This document shows positions 8,815 to 17,321 of a stretch of 64,000 nucleotides of DNA, piece after piece. Source of the stretch: a bacterium (lineage in GTDB: Bacteria; Bacillota; Clostridia; Oscillospirales; Acutalibacteraceae); assembly GCA_022774755.1 (NCBI GenBank), contig JALFLK010000010.1, positions 99,809 to 163,808 on the forward strand, in the 5' to 3' direction. Both the position numbers and the translations under genes were made by a program. The number at the start of each line of letters is the position of its first letter. Position 1 is the first letter of the stretch. The notes under the pieces were generated by a model, which saw only the letters and a list, made by a program, of their open reading frames with translations, was not told where the DNA came from and ran no database searches.

Positions 8815-10800
8815 ATGAAAAAACTAAGCATAAAGAAATTCGGCTCGTTGTTTTTGTCGGCGGCGATTGCATTATCCGTGATGGGCACGGCGACTGTATC
8901 GGCGGCTGAAAAAAAACTGATTTACGGCGACGCCGACCTTGACGGAGCGGTTACAATAACCGACGCTACCGAGGTGCAGAATTATTTGGCAAAGAATACT
9001 GAATTCGGTGTAAGGCAGGAGGTTTCGGCAAACGTAACCCAAAGCGAAATTGACATCCGAACAGTATCTCTTATTCAGGAATACCTTGCAAAATACGAAA
9101 CTTCGTACCCCATAGGTCAGGAGATTGACCAGGGTACAGACGGAATAATTCTCAAAAAGAATATTGATGAATATGATCCCGATGCAAGCGGAGGAATTAC
9201 ACAAAATCAGATGCCTTTGTATTTTTCAACAAGGTATAACGATGTTCCGTTTGTTGACGCCGATTGGAGCTATGATATAATTGTGGCAAACCTGGGCAAA
9301 ACCGGTATGACGATGGAAAAAAGCGATGACGGAAGCGTGGTTACCTTCACAACCGCAGAAGGCGTTACTTCTGTTATTAACTACGATGAAAAATACATTG
9401 AGTTCAGCGATTATGATTTGTTCACAGCCTATAAGGACGGACTGGGACTTGATGCATTTTACAGCGGATTTTTATGCAGTTCAGCGGTTGACAATTTTGT
9501 ATCTAAAAGTGATTACGACCATTATTACGGAGGAGATGCATACAGGGTTAATTTCAGCGAAGATACTGTACCAATGATTAAATGCGAAGATAAGGTGCTG
9601 ATTCCTCTTACCACATTTAATGACCTTTATCTTACCAGATTCGGACTTAACTATGTGTATAACAGCGAGGCTGTGTTTGCATTAACAAGCGATTTGATTA
9701 CCGACAGCTCTACAGGAAAAAAGACGCCTATCGGAGAAAAATATTTTTCGGTTGAAGCTAAAGACACCGTGTCTGAAGAATTGGCGAAATTCAACTATTA
9801 TGAGCTGTGCCTTAACCTTGATATGCACTACGGACTGAAAGATTCCCATAATATCAGCAGTTTTGACAGCTACCTTACAAGGAACGGACTAAAGGCAGAA
9901 TATTTGTCGGGGGATGTTTTCAGAATTGAAAAAGCAAATCAACAGCTTGTCAGAACCTGCTTTGCGGATTTCCACAGCGGATTAAGAGTGACTTCACCGT
10001 ATTTGAGCCCTGACAAAAATATCAACGAAAACCCCAGCGAATACGGAAAAGATTTTATCGACCGTATGAAGAAAATGCAAGAGGTTAAGGCTGCAAGAAA
10101 CGAAAAACTCGGACAGGTTGCTCCATATGAGCGCATCGGAGACACAGTATTTATCACCTTTGACAGTTTTGTAATGAAGCCTGTTGTTGACCTTTATTAC
10201 ATTGACCGCACAGAGTATGATTTGACCGATACGGTTGAATTGTTTGCTTACTCCCTTGATAAACTTCAGAACGAAGACAGCGACGCTAAAAATGTTGTAA
10301 TTGATGTTTCCTGCAATACAGGAGGTCATGCGTCAGCGTGTGCATTTGCTCTTGACGCAGTATTGGGAGAGGCAAGCATTGCGACTGTCAATGCAAATAC
10401 AAATGCTTCACGCCACACGATTATGAATTTTGACCTTAATTTGGACGGAAAAATTGATGAAAACGATAAATCAATAAAAGAACTGGGCAAGAACATTTCG
10501 GTTATTACTTCAAATTCATCATTCTCCTGCGGAAATCTTTTCCCCTGCAATATCAAATACCGTGAGAACAATGCCCTTATGCTTGGTCAGACAAGCGGAG
10601 GCGGATGCTGTGTTGTAGGTTATATTGCAACTGCAACAGGTTCGTTTATGCAGATTTCAAGCAGTGAAAAGCTTGTAACTATGAAAAACGGATATATTAA
10701 GGACATTGATAGCGGCATTGACCCCGATGTGTTCCTGACATACAACAGGATGTTTAACAGAGAATATATTGACCGGCTTGTTACTGCGGAATTTACATAA
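8815..10800 (+). CDS. Secreted dockerin-S41 family peptidase-like protein
   Basis: I chose the second in-frame ATG (8815) because GGGGG lies six bases before it; 661 aa. A signal peptide (to about residue 30) is followed at once by a type I dockerin with two calcium loops, GDADLDGAVTITDATEV and a degenerate second one. The C-terminal third resembles the S41 (tail-specific protease) core: VIDVSCNTGGHASAC, a serine nucleophile region NSSFSCGNLFP and GQTSGGGCC. The lysine expected about 25 residues after the serine in CtpA is not seen, so the catalytic arrangement may be S41B-like or inactive. The dockerin implies attachment to a cohesin scaffold at the cell surface. Confidence 0.8.
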   Translation: MKKLSIKKFGSLFLSAAIALSVMGTATVSAAEKKLIYGDADLDGAVTITDATEVQNYLAKNTEFGVRQEVSANVTQSEIDIRTVSLIQEYLAKYETSYPIGQEIDQGTDGIILKKNIDEYDPDASGGITQNQMPLYFSTRYNDVPFVDADWSYDIIVANLGKTGMTMEKSDDGSVVTFTTAEGVTSVINYDEKYIEFSDYDLFTAYKDGLGLDAFYSGFLCSSAVDNFVSKSDYDHYYGGDAYRVNFSEDTVPMIKCEDKVLIPLTTFNDLYLTRFGLNYVYNSEAVFALTSDLITDSSTGKKTPIGEKYFSVEAKDTVSEELAKFNYYELCLNLDMHYGLKDSHNISSFDSYLTRNGLKAEYLSGDVFRIEKANQQLVRTCFADFHSGLRVTSPYLSPDKNINENPSEYGKDFIDRMKKMQEVKAARNEKLGQVAPYERIGDTVFITFDSFVMKPVVDLYYIDRTEYDLTDTVELFAYSLDKLQNEDSDAKNVVIDVSCNTGGHASACAFALDAVLGEASIATVNANTNASRHTIMNFDLNLDGKIDENDKSIKELGKNISVITSNSSFSCGNLFPCNIKYRENNALMLGQTSGGGCCVVGYIATATGSFMQISSSEKLVTMKNGYIKDIDSGIDPDVFLTYNRMFNREYIDRLVTAEFT

Positions 10801-10868
10801 TAAATAACTATGAGCTTTCTCTTTAATATGAAAATATCCGCATAAGACAACGCTCCTTTGTGCAACAG

Positions 10869-10917
10869 TTTTATAAAACAACAAGGGATATGCCTGAATA
10901 AGGCATATCCCTTGTTG
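10869..10917. terminator. Bidirectional terminator between convergent genes
   Basis: A perfect 17-bp stem with a 5-base loop (10879-10895 and 10901-10917). On the minus strand a T-rich run follows, so it best serves tcdA, but it may also stop the dockerin-protease transcript. Confidence 0.75.
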
Positions 10918-10952
10918 CGTATCTGCGCTTAAATAATATAATTTTGCTATAA

Positions 10953-11723
10953 TTATCGGTTAAAATTTATTAAATCTTTAATTACTTCCCCTGCAATAAT
11001 CAGACCGACAACAGGAGGAACAAAGGCGTTGCTTCCCGGCACCTGCCTGCGCTGAGTGCATTTTCTTGCAGTTCCCGGGGGACAAATACAGTTTGACTTA
11101 CAGCTGATGGCCATATCGTCAACGGTAGCAATGGGCTTTTCTTTTGAATAAACAACCTTAAGCTTTTTTATTCCACGCTTTTTCAGCTCATACCGCATTA
11201 CCCTCGCTAAAGGACAAACGGAGGTTTTGTAAATATCCGCAACTTCAAAAGCTGTGGGGTCAACCTTGTTCCCTGCGCCCATTGAGCTGATAATGGGTAC
11301 GCCGGCCTTATCGGCATTCATTACAAGAGCAATTTTTCCTGTCACCGTATCTATTGCGTCAACAACATAGTCATAATCCTGAAAGTTAAATTTTTCTGCC
11401 GTTTCGGGGCTGAAGAATGTTTTGAATGTACGAACTTCTGTATCGGGATTTATGTCGGCAATTCTTTCTCTGGCTGCATCAACCTTGTATTGGCCGACGG
11501 TTTTCCGTGTTGCATAAATTTGTCGGTTGATATTTGTCAGGCATACTTTGTCGTCGTCGATTAAATCTATTTTTCCTATGCCGGAGCGCACCAGCGCCTC
11601 TGCGGTGTATCCGCCGACTCCGCCGATTCCGAATACCGCAACCCTTGAAGACGCCAGCTTTTCCATAGCCTCTTTGCCGAAAATAAGCTGCGTCCTTGAA
11701 AATTGATTAGGCAAAAACAGCAC
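10953..11723 (-). CDS. tcdA: tRNA threonylcarbamoyladenosine dehydratase (TcdA/CsdL)
   Basis: A 256-aa E1-like ThiF-fold enzyme that cyclises t6A37 of ANN-decoding tRNAs to ct6A with ATP. The glycine-rich nucleotide site GIGGVGGYTAEAL is near residue 32, followed by DDDKVCLTNINRQ, the adenylation signature of this subgroup. The C-terminal PPGTARKC and PGSNAFVPPVVGL segments match TcdA rather than MoeB or ThiF. It lies 19 bases after a small gene on the same strand and is probably co-transcribed with it. Confidence 0.92.
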   Translation of the reverse strand: MLFLPNQFSRTQLIFGKEAMEKLASSRVAVFGIGGVGGYTAEALVRSGIGKIDLIDDDKVCLTNINRQIYATRKTVGQYKVDAARERIADINPDTEVRTFKTFFSPETAEKFNFQDYDYVVDAIDTVTGKIALVMNADKAGVPIISSMGAGNKVDPTAFEVADIYKTSVCPLARVMRYELKKRGIKKLKVVYSKEKPIATVDDMAISCKSNCICPPGTARKCTQRRQVPGSNAFVPPVVGLIIAGEVIKDLINFNR

Positions 11724-11742
11724 CTCGTTTATTATATTTCGT

Positions 11743-12003
11743 TTATTTTATAAATTCATCAAAGTTTTTATTTGCCTTTTTTACGGTGAAATTAAGCATA
11801 TCCTCAGAAAACTCAACAGATAAATTTCGTTGTGCAAAGAAATTACGGATAAAATCAATCAGCGAAGGCTCAGAGCTTTCGAGAGAAAAATATTGCCCCG
11901 AACATCCGTCGTGAAAATGCACCTTTGCGGAAAATTTATCAAAAGCCTGCTTTTTTAATTCTGCTGCGTCAGCGATTGAAATTACCAAATAAATTCCCTC
12001 CAA
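11743..12003 (-). CDS. Small protein of unknown function upstream of tcdA
   Basis: An 86-aa soluble protein with mixed alpha/beta composition and no signal peptide. The only distinctive stretch is HFHDGCSGQYFSLE near residues 29-42, with one Cys in an HDGC motif, followed by a helix and a strand. I cannot assign a family. Its tight spacing to tcdA suggests joint expression. Confidence 0.65.
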   Translation of the reverse strand: MEGIYLVISIADAAELKKQAFDKFSAKVHFHDGCSGQYFSLESSEPSLIDFIRNFFAQRNLSVEFSEDMLNFTVKKANKNFDEFIK

Positions 12004-12201
12004 TCTGCCTGCAAAGGAAATTTTATATGTTTTTTCCTTGCTTTTTTTAGCCTATACTTTACACGCTTATAATAACATATATCCATAAGGCTTTCAAGCA
12101 GAGAACTGCTTGCTCTGCATAAGCGGACGCTTTATTTGTAATTTACAACCATTGCCGTATTGTAAAAATCGTTGCATTACTGAATATCGTCATTCATTCT
12201 A

Positions 12202-12230
12202 TTGACAGAAAATTCTTTTTATAATATAAT
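12202..12230 (+). promoter_or_regulatory. Promoter of the amidotransferase gene
   Basis: A consensus TTGACA-N17-TATAAT. It leaves a leader of about 160 bases before the start codon. The rest of the 397-base gap 12004-12400 holds the small direct repeat at 12338-12371 and nothing else I can name. Confidence 0.75.
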
Positions 12231-12337
12231 CATATAAATCATATCGAAATAATAGGAAAGAGAATAAGCTGTAAAAATTATACATATCACAGAATATAAA
12301 TATGCTTTATTTTTGCGGTTTTTGTATTGAATTTTTG

Positions 12338-12371
12338 CAGGGATAAGCACAGGGATAAGCACAGGAACAAG
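12338..12371 (+). repeat. 12-bp direct repeat in the 5' leader
   Basis: CAGGGATAAGCA occurs twice in tandem, followed by the partial copy CAGGAACAAG, about 30 bases before the amidotransferase start. The role is unknown; it could be a slippage product or a tandem protein site. Confidence 0.6.
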
Positions 12372-12400
12372 TGCGGAAATATGCTTGAAAGGGGTTTTTT

Positions 12401-13168
12401 ATGTGCGAATTATTAGGTTTTTCTTCTTTTGAAAAAAGGAATATAAAGCCGTATCTCAAAGAGTTTTTTACTCACAGTAACTCAAACCCCAACGGATGGG
12501 GGCTTGCGGAATTCAGCGGTGATTCCGTAAGGTTTAATACAGAGGCTGTTTCGGCGGACAAAAGCAGTTTTTTGCCGAAGCTTATTGAGGATAATATAAG
12601 CTCATACACTGTGATGGCGCATATTCGCAGAGCAACGGTGGGGGAGGTTGATATTAGAAACTGCCACCCTTTCATCGGTGTGGATTCTTTCAAACGCAAA
12701 TGGTATTTAATGCACAACGGTACGGTATTCAGCGGAACGGAGCTTATTGGCTACCGTGAAAAACAGGATGGTACCACCGACAGCCAGCGTATTTTGCTTT
12801 ATTTGATTGATTCAATCAATGCAGAAACCAAGAAAAAAGGAACACAATTAAATCCATTTGAAAGATTCAGGGTTGTCGAAAGGGCGATAGAAACTTTATC
12901 ATACCGCAACAAGCTGAACTTGATTATTTATGACGGAGAGCAGATGTATGTTCACTGTAATATGGACGGCACCTTGTTTTATAAAGAGGAGCAGGGCGGT
13001 ATCATTTTTGCTACCGTTCCCCTTGATAATGATTTATGGAGTCCGGTGCCTTTAACAACTCTGTTTGTTTACCAAAACGGAAGATTGCGGTACAAAGGCA
13101 AAAACCACCGCAATGAATTTGTTGAGGCTATGGGCGTCGTTACACAGAATTTGGATTACAACATTTAG
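12401..13168 (+). CDS. Class II glutamine amidotransferase (YafJ-like)
   Basis: A 255-aa stand-alone Ntn-type glutaminase domain. Processing of the initiator Met would expose Cys2 (MCELLGFSS), the nucleophile. The family's NPNGWGLAEF, HIRRATVG and CHPF motifs follow near residues 30, 72 and 87, and MHNGTVF near 105. No synthetase domain is fused, so the partner that would use the ammonia is unknown. A GAAAGGGG ribosome site precedes the ATG. Confidence 0.9.
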   Translation: MCELLGFSSFEKRNIKPYLKEFFTHSNSNPNGWGLAEFSGDSVRFNTEAVSADKSSFLPKLIEDNISSYTVMAHIRRATVGEVDIRNCHPFIGVDSFKRKWYLMHNGTVFSGTELIGYREKQDGTTDSQRILLYLIDSINAETKKKGTQLNPFERFRVVERAIETLSYRNKLNLIIYDGEQMYVHCNMDGTLFYKEEQGGIIFATVPLDNDLWSPVPLTTLFVYQNGRLRYKGKNHRNEFVEAMGVVTQNLDYNI

Positions 13169-13343
13169 CAGGCTTTCAGTAGGTTTGGTAATGTGAGTCT
13201 TGTTTAAACCGAGAACTTGGTGTACAATTTGTCCTATGGGGTTCTCAACGGGGAACATAAGAAAACTTAGGGAACGGAAGAGAAAATAAAAATCCGTCCG
13301 GGTAAAAATTAAGTTACCGGGCGGTTAAAGGACGGAGAATATT

Positions 13344-14267
13344 ATGACCCTTCAACAGCTTCACTATGCAATTACTATTTCGGAAACAGGCTCTCTCAAT
13401 AAAGCGGCGGAGATTTTGTATGTGGCTCAGCCCTCGCTTACAGGCTCTATGAAAGAGCTTGAAAAGGAACTGGGCATTACAATTTTTCACAGAAGCGGAC
13501 GGGGAGTATCGCTGACAAACGACGGCGTGGAATTTATTATCTACGCCCGACAGATTTATCATCAGTACGAGTCGCTTATGAGTAAATACGGCAAAGAGGG
13601 CAAGCGTAAAAAGAAGTTCGGCGTGTCGGCACAGCATTACTCCTTTGCCGTAAAAAGCTTTGTCGAGATGGTAAAGCAGTTTAATACAGAGGAATACGAG
13701 TTTGCCATAAGGGAGACAAAAACCAAGGAAGTCATTGATGATGTAATCACTTCAAAAAGCGAAATCGGCATATTGTATCTAAGTGATTTTAACCGCAAGG
13801 CGATTGAAAAACTGCTCCGCACCAATAATCTTGAATTTCACAAGCTGATTGAATGTGACGCATATGTTTACCTGTGGAAAGGGCATCCGCTTGCAAAAAA
13901 TAAGTCAATTTCTTTTCAGGAACTTTCCGATTATCCGTGCCTTTCCTTTGAACAAGGCGCAGAAAGCTCTTTTTATTTCGCTGAGGAGATTTTGACCACC
14001 AGCGAGTACCCCAGAACCGTAAAAGTAACCGACAGAGCTACTATGCTGAATCTTATGATTGGATTAAAGGGATACACCCTCTGTTCGGGCATAATCTGCG
14101 AAGAGCTTAACGGCTCCGACTACACAGCCGTTCCCTTTGAAACAGGTGAGGATACATCCTCCGGCAAAATGGAAATCGGTTATATTGTTAAGAAAAATAT
14201 AGTTTTAAGCAGTATGGGAGAGCTGTATGTAAAGGAAATCAAAAAATATCTTAATCAAAGTGAATAA
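13344..14267 (+). CDS. LysR family transcriptional regulator
   Basis: A 307-aa LTTR. Residues 1-60 form the winged helix-turn-helix (TGSLNKAAEILYVAQPSLTGSMKELEKELG), written here as TGSLNKAAEILY and AQPSLTGSMKELE. Residues 90-300 form the inducer-binding domain. It lies 300 bases upstream of an O-acetylhomoserine sulfhydrylase in the same direction, with an LTTR-type palindrome between them, so it very likely controls that gene. By analogy with CysL- and CmbR-type regulators its ligand may be an acetylated serine or homoserine; this is inference. Confidence 0.9.
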   Translation: MTLQQLHYAITISETGSLNKAAEILYVAQPSLTGSMKELEKELGITIFHRSGRGVSLTNDGVEFIIYARQIYHQYESLMSKYGKEGKRKKKFGVSAQHYSFAVKSFVEMVKQFNTEEYEFAIRETKTKEVIDDVITSKSEIGILYLSDFNRKAIEKLLRTNNLEFHKLIECDAYVYLWKGHPLAKNKSISFQELSDYPCLSFEQGAESSFYFAEEILTTSEYPRTVKVTDRATMLNLMIGLKGYTLCSGIICEELNGSDYTAVPFETGEDTSSGKMEIGYIVKKNIVLSSMGELYVKEIKKYLNQSE

Positions 14268-14294
14268 TCAGAATTAAATAAATATTGATTAGTT

Positions 14295-14361
14295 ATAGGA
14301 TAAACCTATTACCCAGCATTCATATAGGATATTAGACAAACCTCTTTCTTGTGTGTATAAT
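14295..14361 (+). promoter_or_regulatory. LTTR box and promoter of the O-acetylhomoserine sulfhydrylase
   Basis: ATAGG-ATAAA-CCTAT (14295-14309) is a palindromic LysR-type site, and a second half site ATAGGAT starts at 14324 directly before the -35 box. TAGACA (14333-14338), 17 bases and TATAAT (14356-14361) form the promoter. The geometry is that of LTTR activation, with one site at about -65 and one next to -35. Confidence 0.75.
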
Positions 14362-14432
14362 ATAGCCGTAAGATAAAGAACGGGGAACGAAAATAAAAAT
14401 CCCCGAAGATTTCATAAAGCGAGGAGAAATTT

Positions 14433-14504
14433 ATGAAAATCAGAATACTAAAGCTTGTGAAAAGCAACTGCAAATCGGAGCGAATGTGCAGCAGATTAAA
14501 TTAA
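14433..14504 (+). CDS. Putative 23-residue leader peptide with two Cys codons
   Basis: A short ORF starts ATGAAAATC behind a strong site (GAGGAG, 6 bases before). It encodes 23 residues, basic (seven Lys or Arg), with Cys13 and Cys19, and ends 62 bases before the sulfhydrylase. It lies between the promoter and the main gene. Sulfur genes are sometimes controlled by Cys-containing leader peptides; that role is inference, and no alternative terminator hairpin is obvious. Confidence 0.5.
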   Translation: MKIRILKLVKSNCKSERMCSRLN

Positions 14505-14566
14505 CCGAAACGGACATTACAAAATAATTAAGTCAAAATTAAGAAATAAGAAAGAGGTAATCAATA

Positions 14567-15850
14567 ATGAGTAACTATAAATTTGAAACACTTCAGCTTC
14601 ATGTAGGACAGGAACAGCCCGACCCGGCAACAGACTCAAGAGCCGTGCCGATTTATCAGACAACATCTTATGTATTCCGCAATTCAGCCCACGCTGCGGC
14701 TCGTTTCGGACTTGCCGACGCAGGCAATATTTACGGCAGACTTACAAACTCAACACAGGATGTTTTTGAAAAAAGAATTGCCGCTCTTGAGGGAGGCGTT
14801 GCCGCTCTTGCAGTAGCGTCGGGCGCCGCAGCAATTACATATACTATCCAGGCTTTGGCACAAAAGGGCGACCATATTGTTGCACAGAAGACAATCTACG
14901 GCGGAAGCTTTAATTTGCTTGCGCACACTTTGCCCAATTACGGTATTGAAACAACATTTGTCGATGTGCATAATTTGCAGGAGATTGAATCTGCAATAAA
15001 GCCGAATACAAAGGCGATATATCTTGAAACACTCGGCAATCCTAACAGCGATATTCCCGACATTGACGCTGTTGCACAGCTTGCCCATAAGCACGGACTC
15101 CCCGTAGTTGTTGACAACACCTTCGGTACGCCGTATCTTATCAGACCTATTGAGCACGGTGCAGACATTGTTGTTCACTCTGCAACGAAGTTTATAGGCG
15201 GTCACGGAACAACCCTGGGAGGTGTTATCGTGGATTCCGGAAAATTTGACTGGAAAGCAAGCGGAAAGTATGCCCCCATTGCGGCTCCTAACCCAAGCTA
15301 TCACGGTGTTTCCTTTGCAGATGCGGCAGGTCCTGCAGCGTTTGTTACATATATCCGTGCAATTTTGCTCCGTGACACAGGCGCAACAATCTCTCCGTTT
15401 AACGCATTTTTACTGCTTCAGGGCGTTGAAACACTTTCTCTGAGATTAGACAGACACGCTGAAAACACAAAGAAGGTTGTAGAGTATCTGTCAAATCATC
15501 CTTTGGTAGAAAAGGTTAATCATCCCTCTTTGCCCGACCATCCTCAGCATGCGCTTTATGAAAAGTATTTCCCCAACGGCGGTGCGTCTATCTTTACATT
15601 TGACATTAAAGGCGGTCAGGAAGAGGCTCACAAATTTATTGATAATCTGGAGATTTTCTCACTGCTTGCAAATGTTGCGGATGTAAAATCCCTGGTAATT
15701 CACCCTGCTACCACAACCCACTCTCAGCTTTCACAGGAAGAACTGCTTGACCAGGGTATTAAGCCAAATACCATTCGTCTTTCAATCGGTACAGAGCATA
15801 TTGACGATATTATTGCCGATTTGGAAAAAGGCTTTGCGGCTTTAAAATAA
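14567..15850 (+). CDS. metY: O-acetylhomoserine sulfhydrylase
   Basis: A 427-aa PLP enzyme of the Cys/Met metabolism family. It makes homocysteine from O-acetyl-L-homoserine and sulfide. Its N-terminus FETLQLHVGQEQPDPATDSR and the patterns YGRLTNST, VVDNTFGTPY and HSATKFIGGHG (PLP lysine near 209) match MetY. The length is as expected. It sits behind a LysR regulator, an LTTR box and a small leader ORF, and is followed by two terminators. A second paralogue lies at 59.4 kb. Confidence 0.93.
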   Translation: MSNYKFETLQLHVGQEQPDPATDSRAVPIYQTTSYVFRNSAHAAARFGLADAGNIYGRLTNSTQDVFEKRIAALEGGVAALAVASGAAAITYTIQALAQKGDHIVAQKTIYGGSFNLLAHTLPNYGIETTFVDVHNLQEIESAIKPNTKAIYLETLGNPNSDIPDIDAVAQLAHKHGLPVVVDNTFGTPYLIRPIEHGADIVVHSATKFIGGHGTTLGGVIVDSGKFDWKASGKYAPIAAPNPSYHGVSFADAAGPAAFVTYIRAILLRDTGATISPFNAFLLLQGVETLSLRLDRHAENTKKVVEYLSNHPLVEKVNHPSLPDHPQHALYEKYFPNGGASIFTFDIKGGQEEAHKFIDNLEIFSLLANVADVKSLVIHPATTTHSQLSQEELLDQGIKPNTIRLSIGTEHIDDIIADLEKGFAALK

Positions 15851-15885
15851 TCTGATTTCAGCATTAGTTTTTTAATAATTTATAA

Positions 15886-15920
15886 AAAGCTCCGGCGCAG
15901 CGCACAGCGTCGGAGCTTTT
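15886..15920 (+). terminator. Terminator after metY
   Basis: AAAGCTCCG and CGGAGCTTT flank a GC-rich loop, followed by TTTTG. Confidence 0.75.
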
Positions 15921-15970
15921 GCATATCTGTTTTAGACATTAGAATTCTTTTTATCGGTAAGCATAACAAA

Positions 15971-16008
15971 AGTCCGAACCTGATTCTGTTGGGATTCGGA
16001 TTTTTTAT
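15971..16008 (+). terminator. Second terminator after metY
   Basis: TCCGAA and TTCGGA arms are followed by six T. Confidence 0.6.
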
Positions 16009-16049
16009 ATATTTTGTTTTGCTTTGGGTTTAATAATATAATTGATTCA

Positions 16050-16622
16050 TCACAAGAAAATGTATATCAGGATGAACAGTACAGCCAACAGCGCGCTGAT
16101 TCCGACTGTGTTGAAGTTATCGGTAAAGCTGACCATAGAAACAAGCGTTGACCGGTTTGCAACCGTAAGACCGGCGTTCTGAAGACCGATAAAAGCAATA
16201 AACAGTCCGATTCCCAAGGACGCAGCGTGCTTTAAAGTAAGCGGAATGGCGTTAAAAATAGCCTCTCTTACTTTTGTCAGAGAAAGGATAATGAAGATGA
16301 TACCCTCAACAAATACAGCAAGCAAGGCAACCTGTCAGGAATATCCGAATCCCAATACAACGGTATAAGTAAGAAAAGCGTTAAGTCCCATTCCTGCGGA
16401 GAGAGCAAAGGGCATATTAGCCATCAGAGCCATGCAGGCTGTTCCGATAAAGGACGCAATACAGGTTGCCAAAAGCACTGCGGTTGTGTCCATTCCTGCC
16501 TCGCCGAGAATGCTTGGGTTTACTGCAAGTATATACGCCATTGTCATAAACGTGGTAATACCTGCCGTAATTTCTGTTTTTACATTAGTGTTATTTTCTT
16601 TCAGCTAAAAAAGTTTCTCCAA
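16050..16622 (-). pseudogene. Decayed AzgA/NCS2 guanine-hypoxanthine permease
   Basis: A single minus-strand frame reads as an NCS2 purine permease N-terminus (VKTEITAGITTFMTMAYILAVNPS, visible as TAGITTFMTMAYILAVNP), but it has an in-frame TAG at 16605-16607 and a TGA at 16335-16337. The TGA replaces the Trp of GYSWQVALLAVFVEG. Only about 190 of the usual 430 or more residues remain, and the C-terminal half is absent. It follows hpt by a few bases on the same strand, as expected for a purine-salvage operon. Both stops are single-base nonsense changes, so the loss looks recent. Confidence 0.85.
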
Positions 16623-16627
16623 AATTT

Positions 16628-17188
16628 TTATTTCTCTTTTTCATCGTATTCTGCAATGTACGGAAGATTGCGGTAAAGCTCTGCGCAGTCAAGTCCGTAT
16701 CCGATAACAAATTTATCGGGAATAGTGAACAGCGACATATCTGCTTTTAAATCCACCAGCCTTCTCGACGGCTTATCAAGCAGAGTTACAACCTTCAGAG
16801 AAAGCGGACTGCGCGACTTTAACAGCTTTACAACATCGCTGAGAGTTCTGCCTGTGTCGATAATGTCCTCCACAATGATTACATTGTAATTGCTTACATC
16901 TTGCGATAAATCCATTGTGATTTTTACAACACCGGTTGAAACCGTACCGTCATAGTAGCTTTTTGCACACATAAATCCTACTTCACAGGGAACCGTAATA
17001 GCACGGCATAAATCAGCCAAAAACACAAACGAGCCTTTTAATATGCTGACAAGCAAAATCGGATGACCGTCGTAAGAGTCGCTGATTTGCTTTCCTGCTT
17101 TTTTGATTGCTTCATCAATTTCTTCCTTGGTTATGATGATGCGTTTTATTTTTCTGTTAAATTCTTCAACTGTTTTTATTTCTCCCAT
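16628..17188 (-). CDS. hpt: Hypoxanthine phosphoribosyltransferase
   Basis: A 186-aa type I PRTase that converts hypoxanthine or guanine and PRPP to IMP or GMP. The PRPP loop VIIVEDIIDTGRTL is near residue 100, preceded by the flexible loop SYYDGTVSTG and followed by the purine-contact region near KFVIGYGLD. The ribosome site is AGGGGA. It heads a two-gene purine-salvage unit whose permease is broken. Confidence 0.93.
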   Translation of the reverse strand: MGEIKTVEEFNRKIKRIIITKEEIDEAIKKAGKQISDSYDGHPILLVSILKGSFVFLADLCRAITVPCEVGFMCAKSYYDGTVSTGVVKITMDLSQDVSNYNVIIVEDIIDTGRTLSDVVKLLKSRSPLSLKVVTLLDKPSRRLVDLKADMSLFTIPDKFVIGYGLDCAELYRNLPYIAEYDEKEK

Positions 17189-17321
17189 CCTTAAATTTCC
17201 CCTTCTAATAAAAATAATTACATTTATTATACCATATCTGATTTATTAAGCAATCGTTCGTGACTAATTTCTCGTATTTTGTAAAAGTTGCTGATGTCTT
17301 GTTTTTGGTAGCCTTATGCCG

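Noticed and set aside
16335..16337. TGA read as Trp (recoding or genetic code 4)
   Set aside because: A second stop (TAG) lies in the same frame, the gene is truncated, and intact genes in the window end with TGA.
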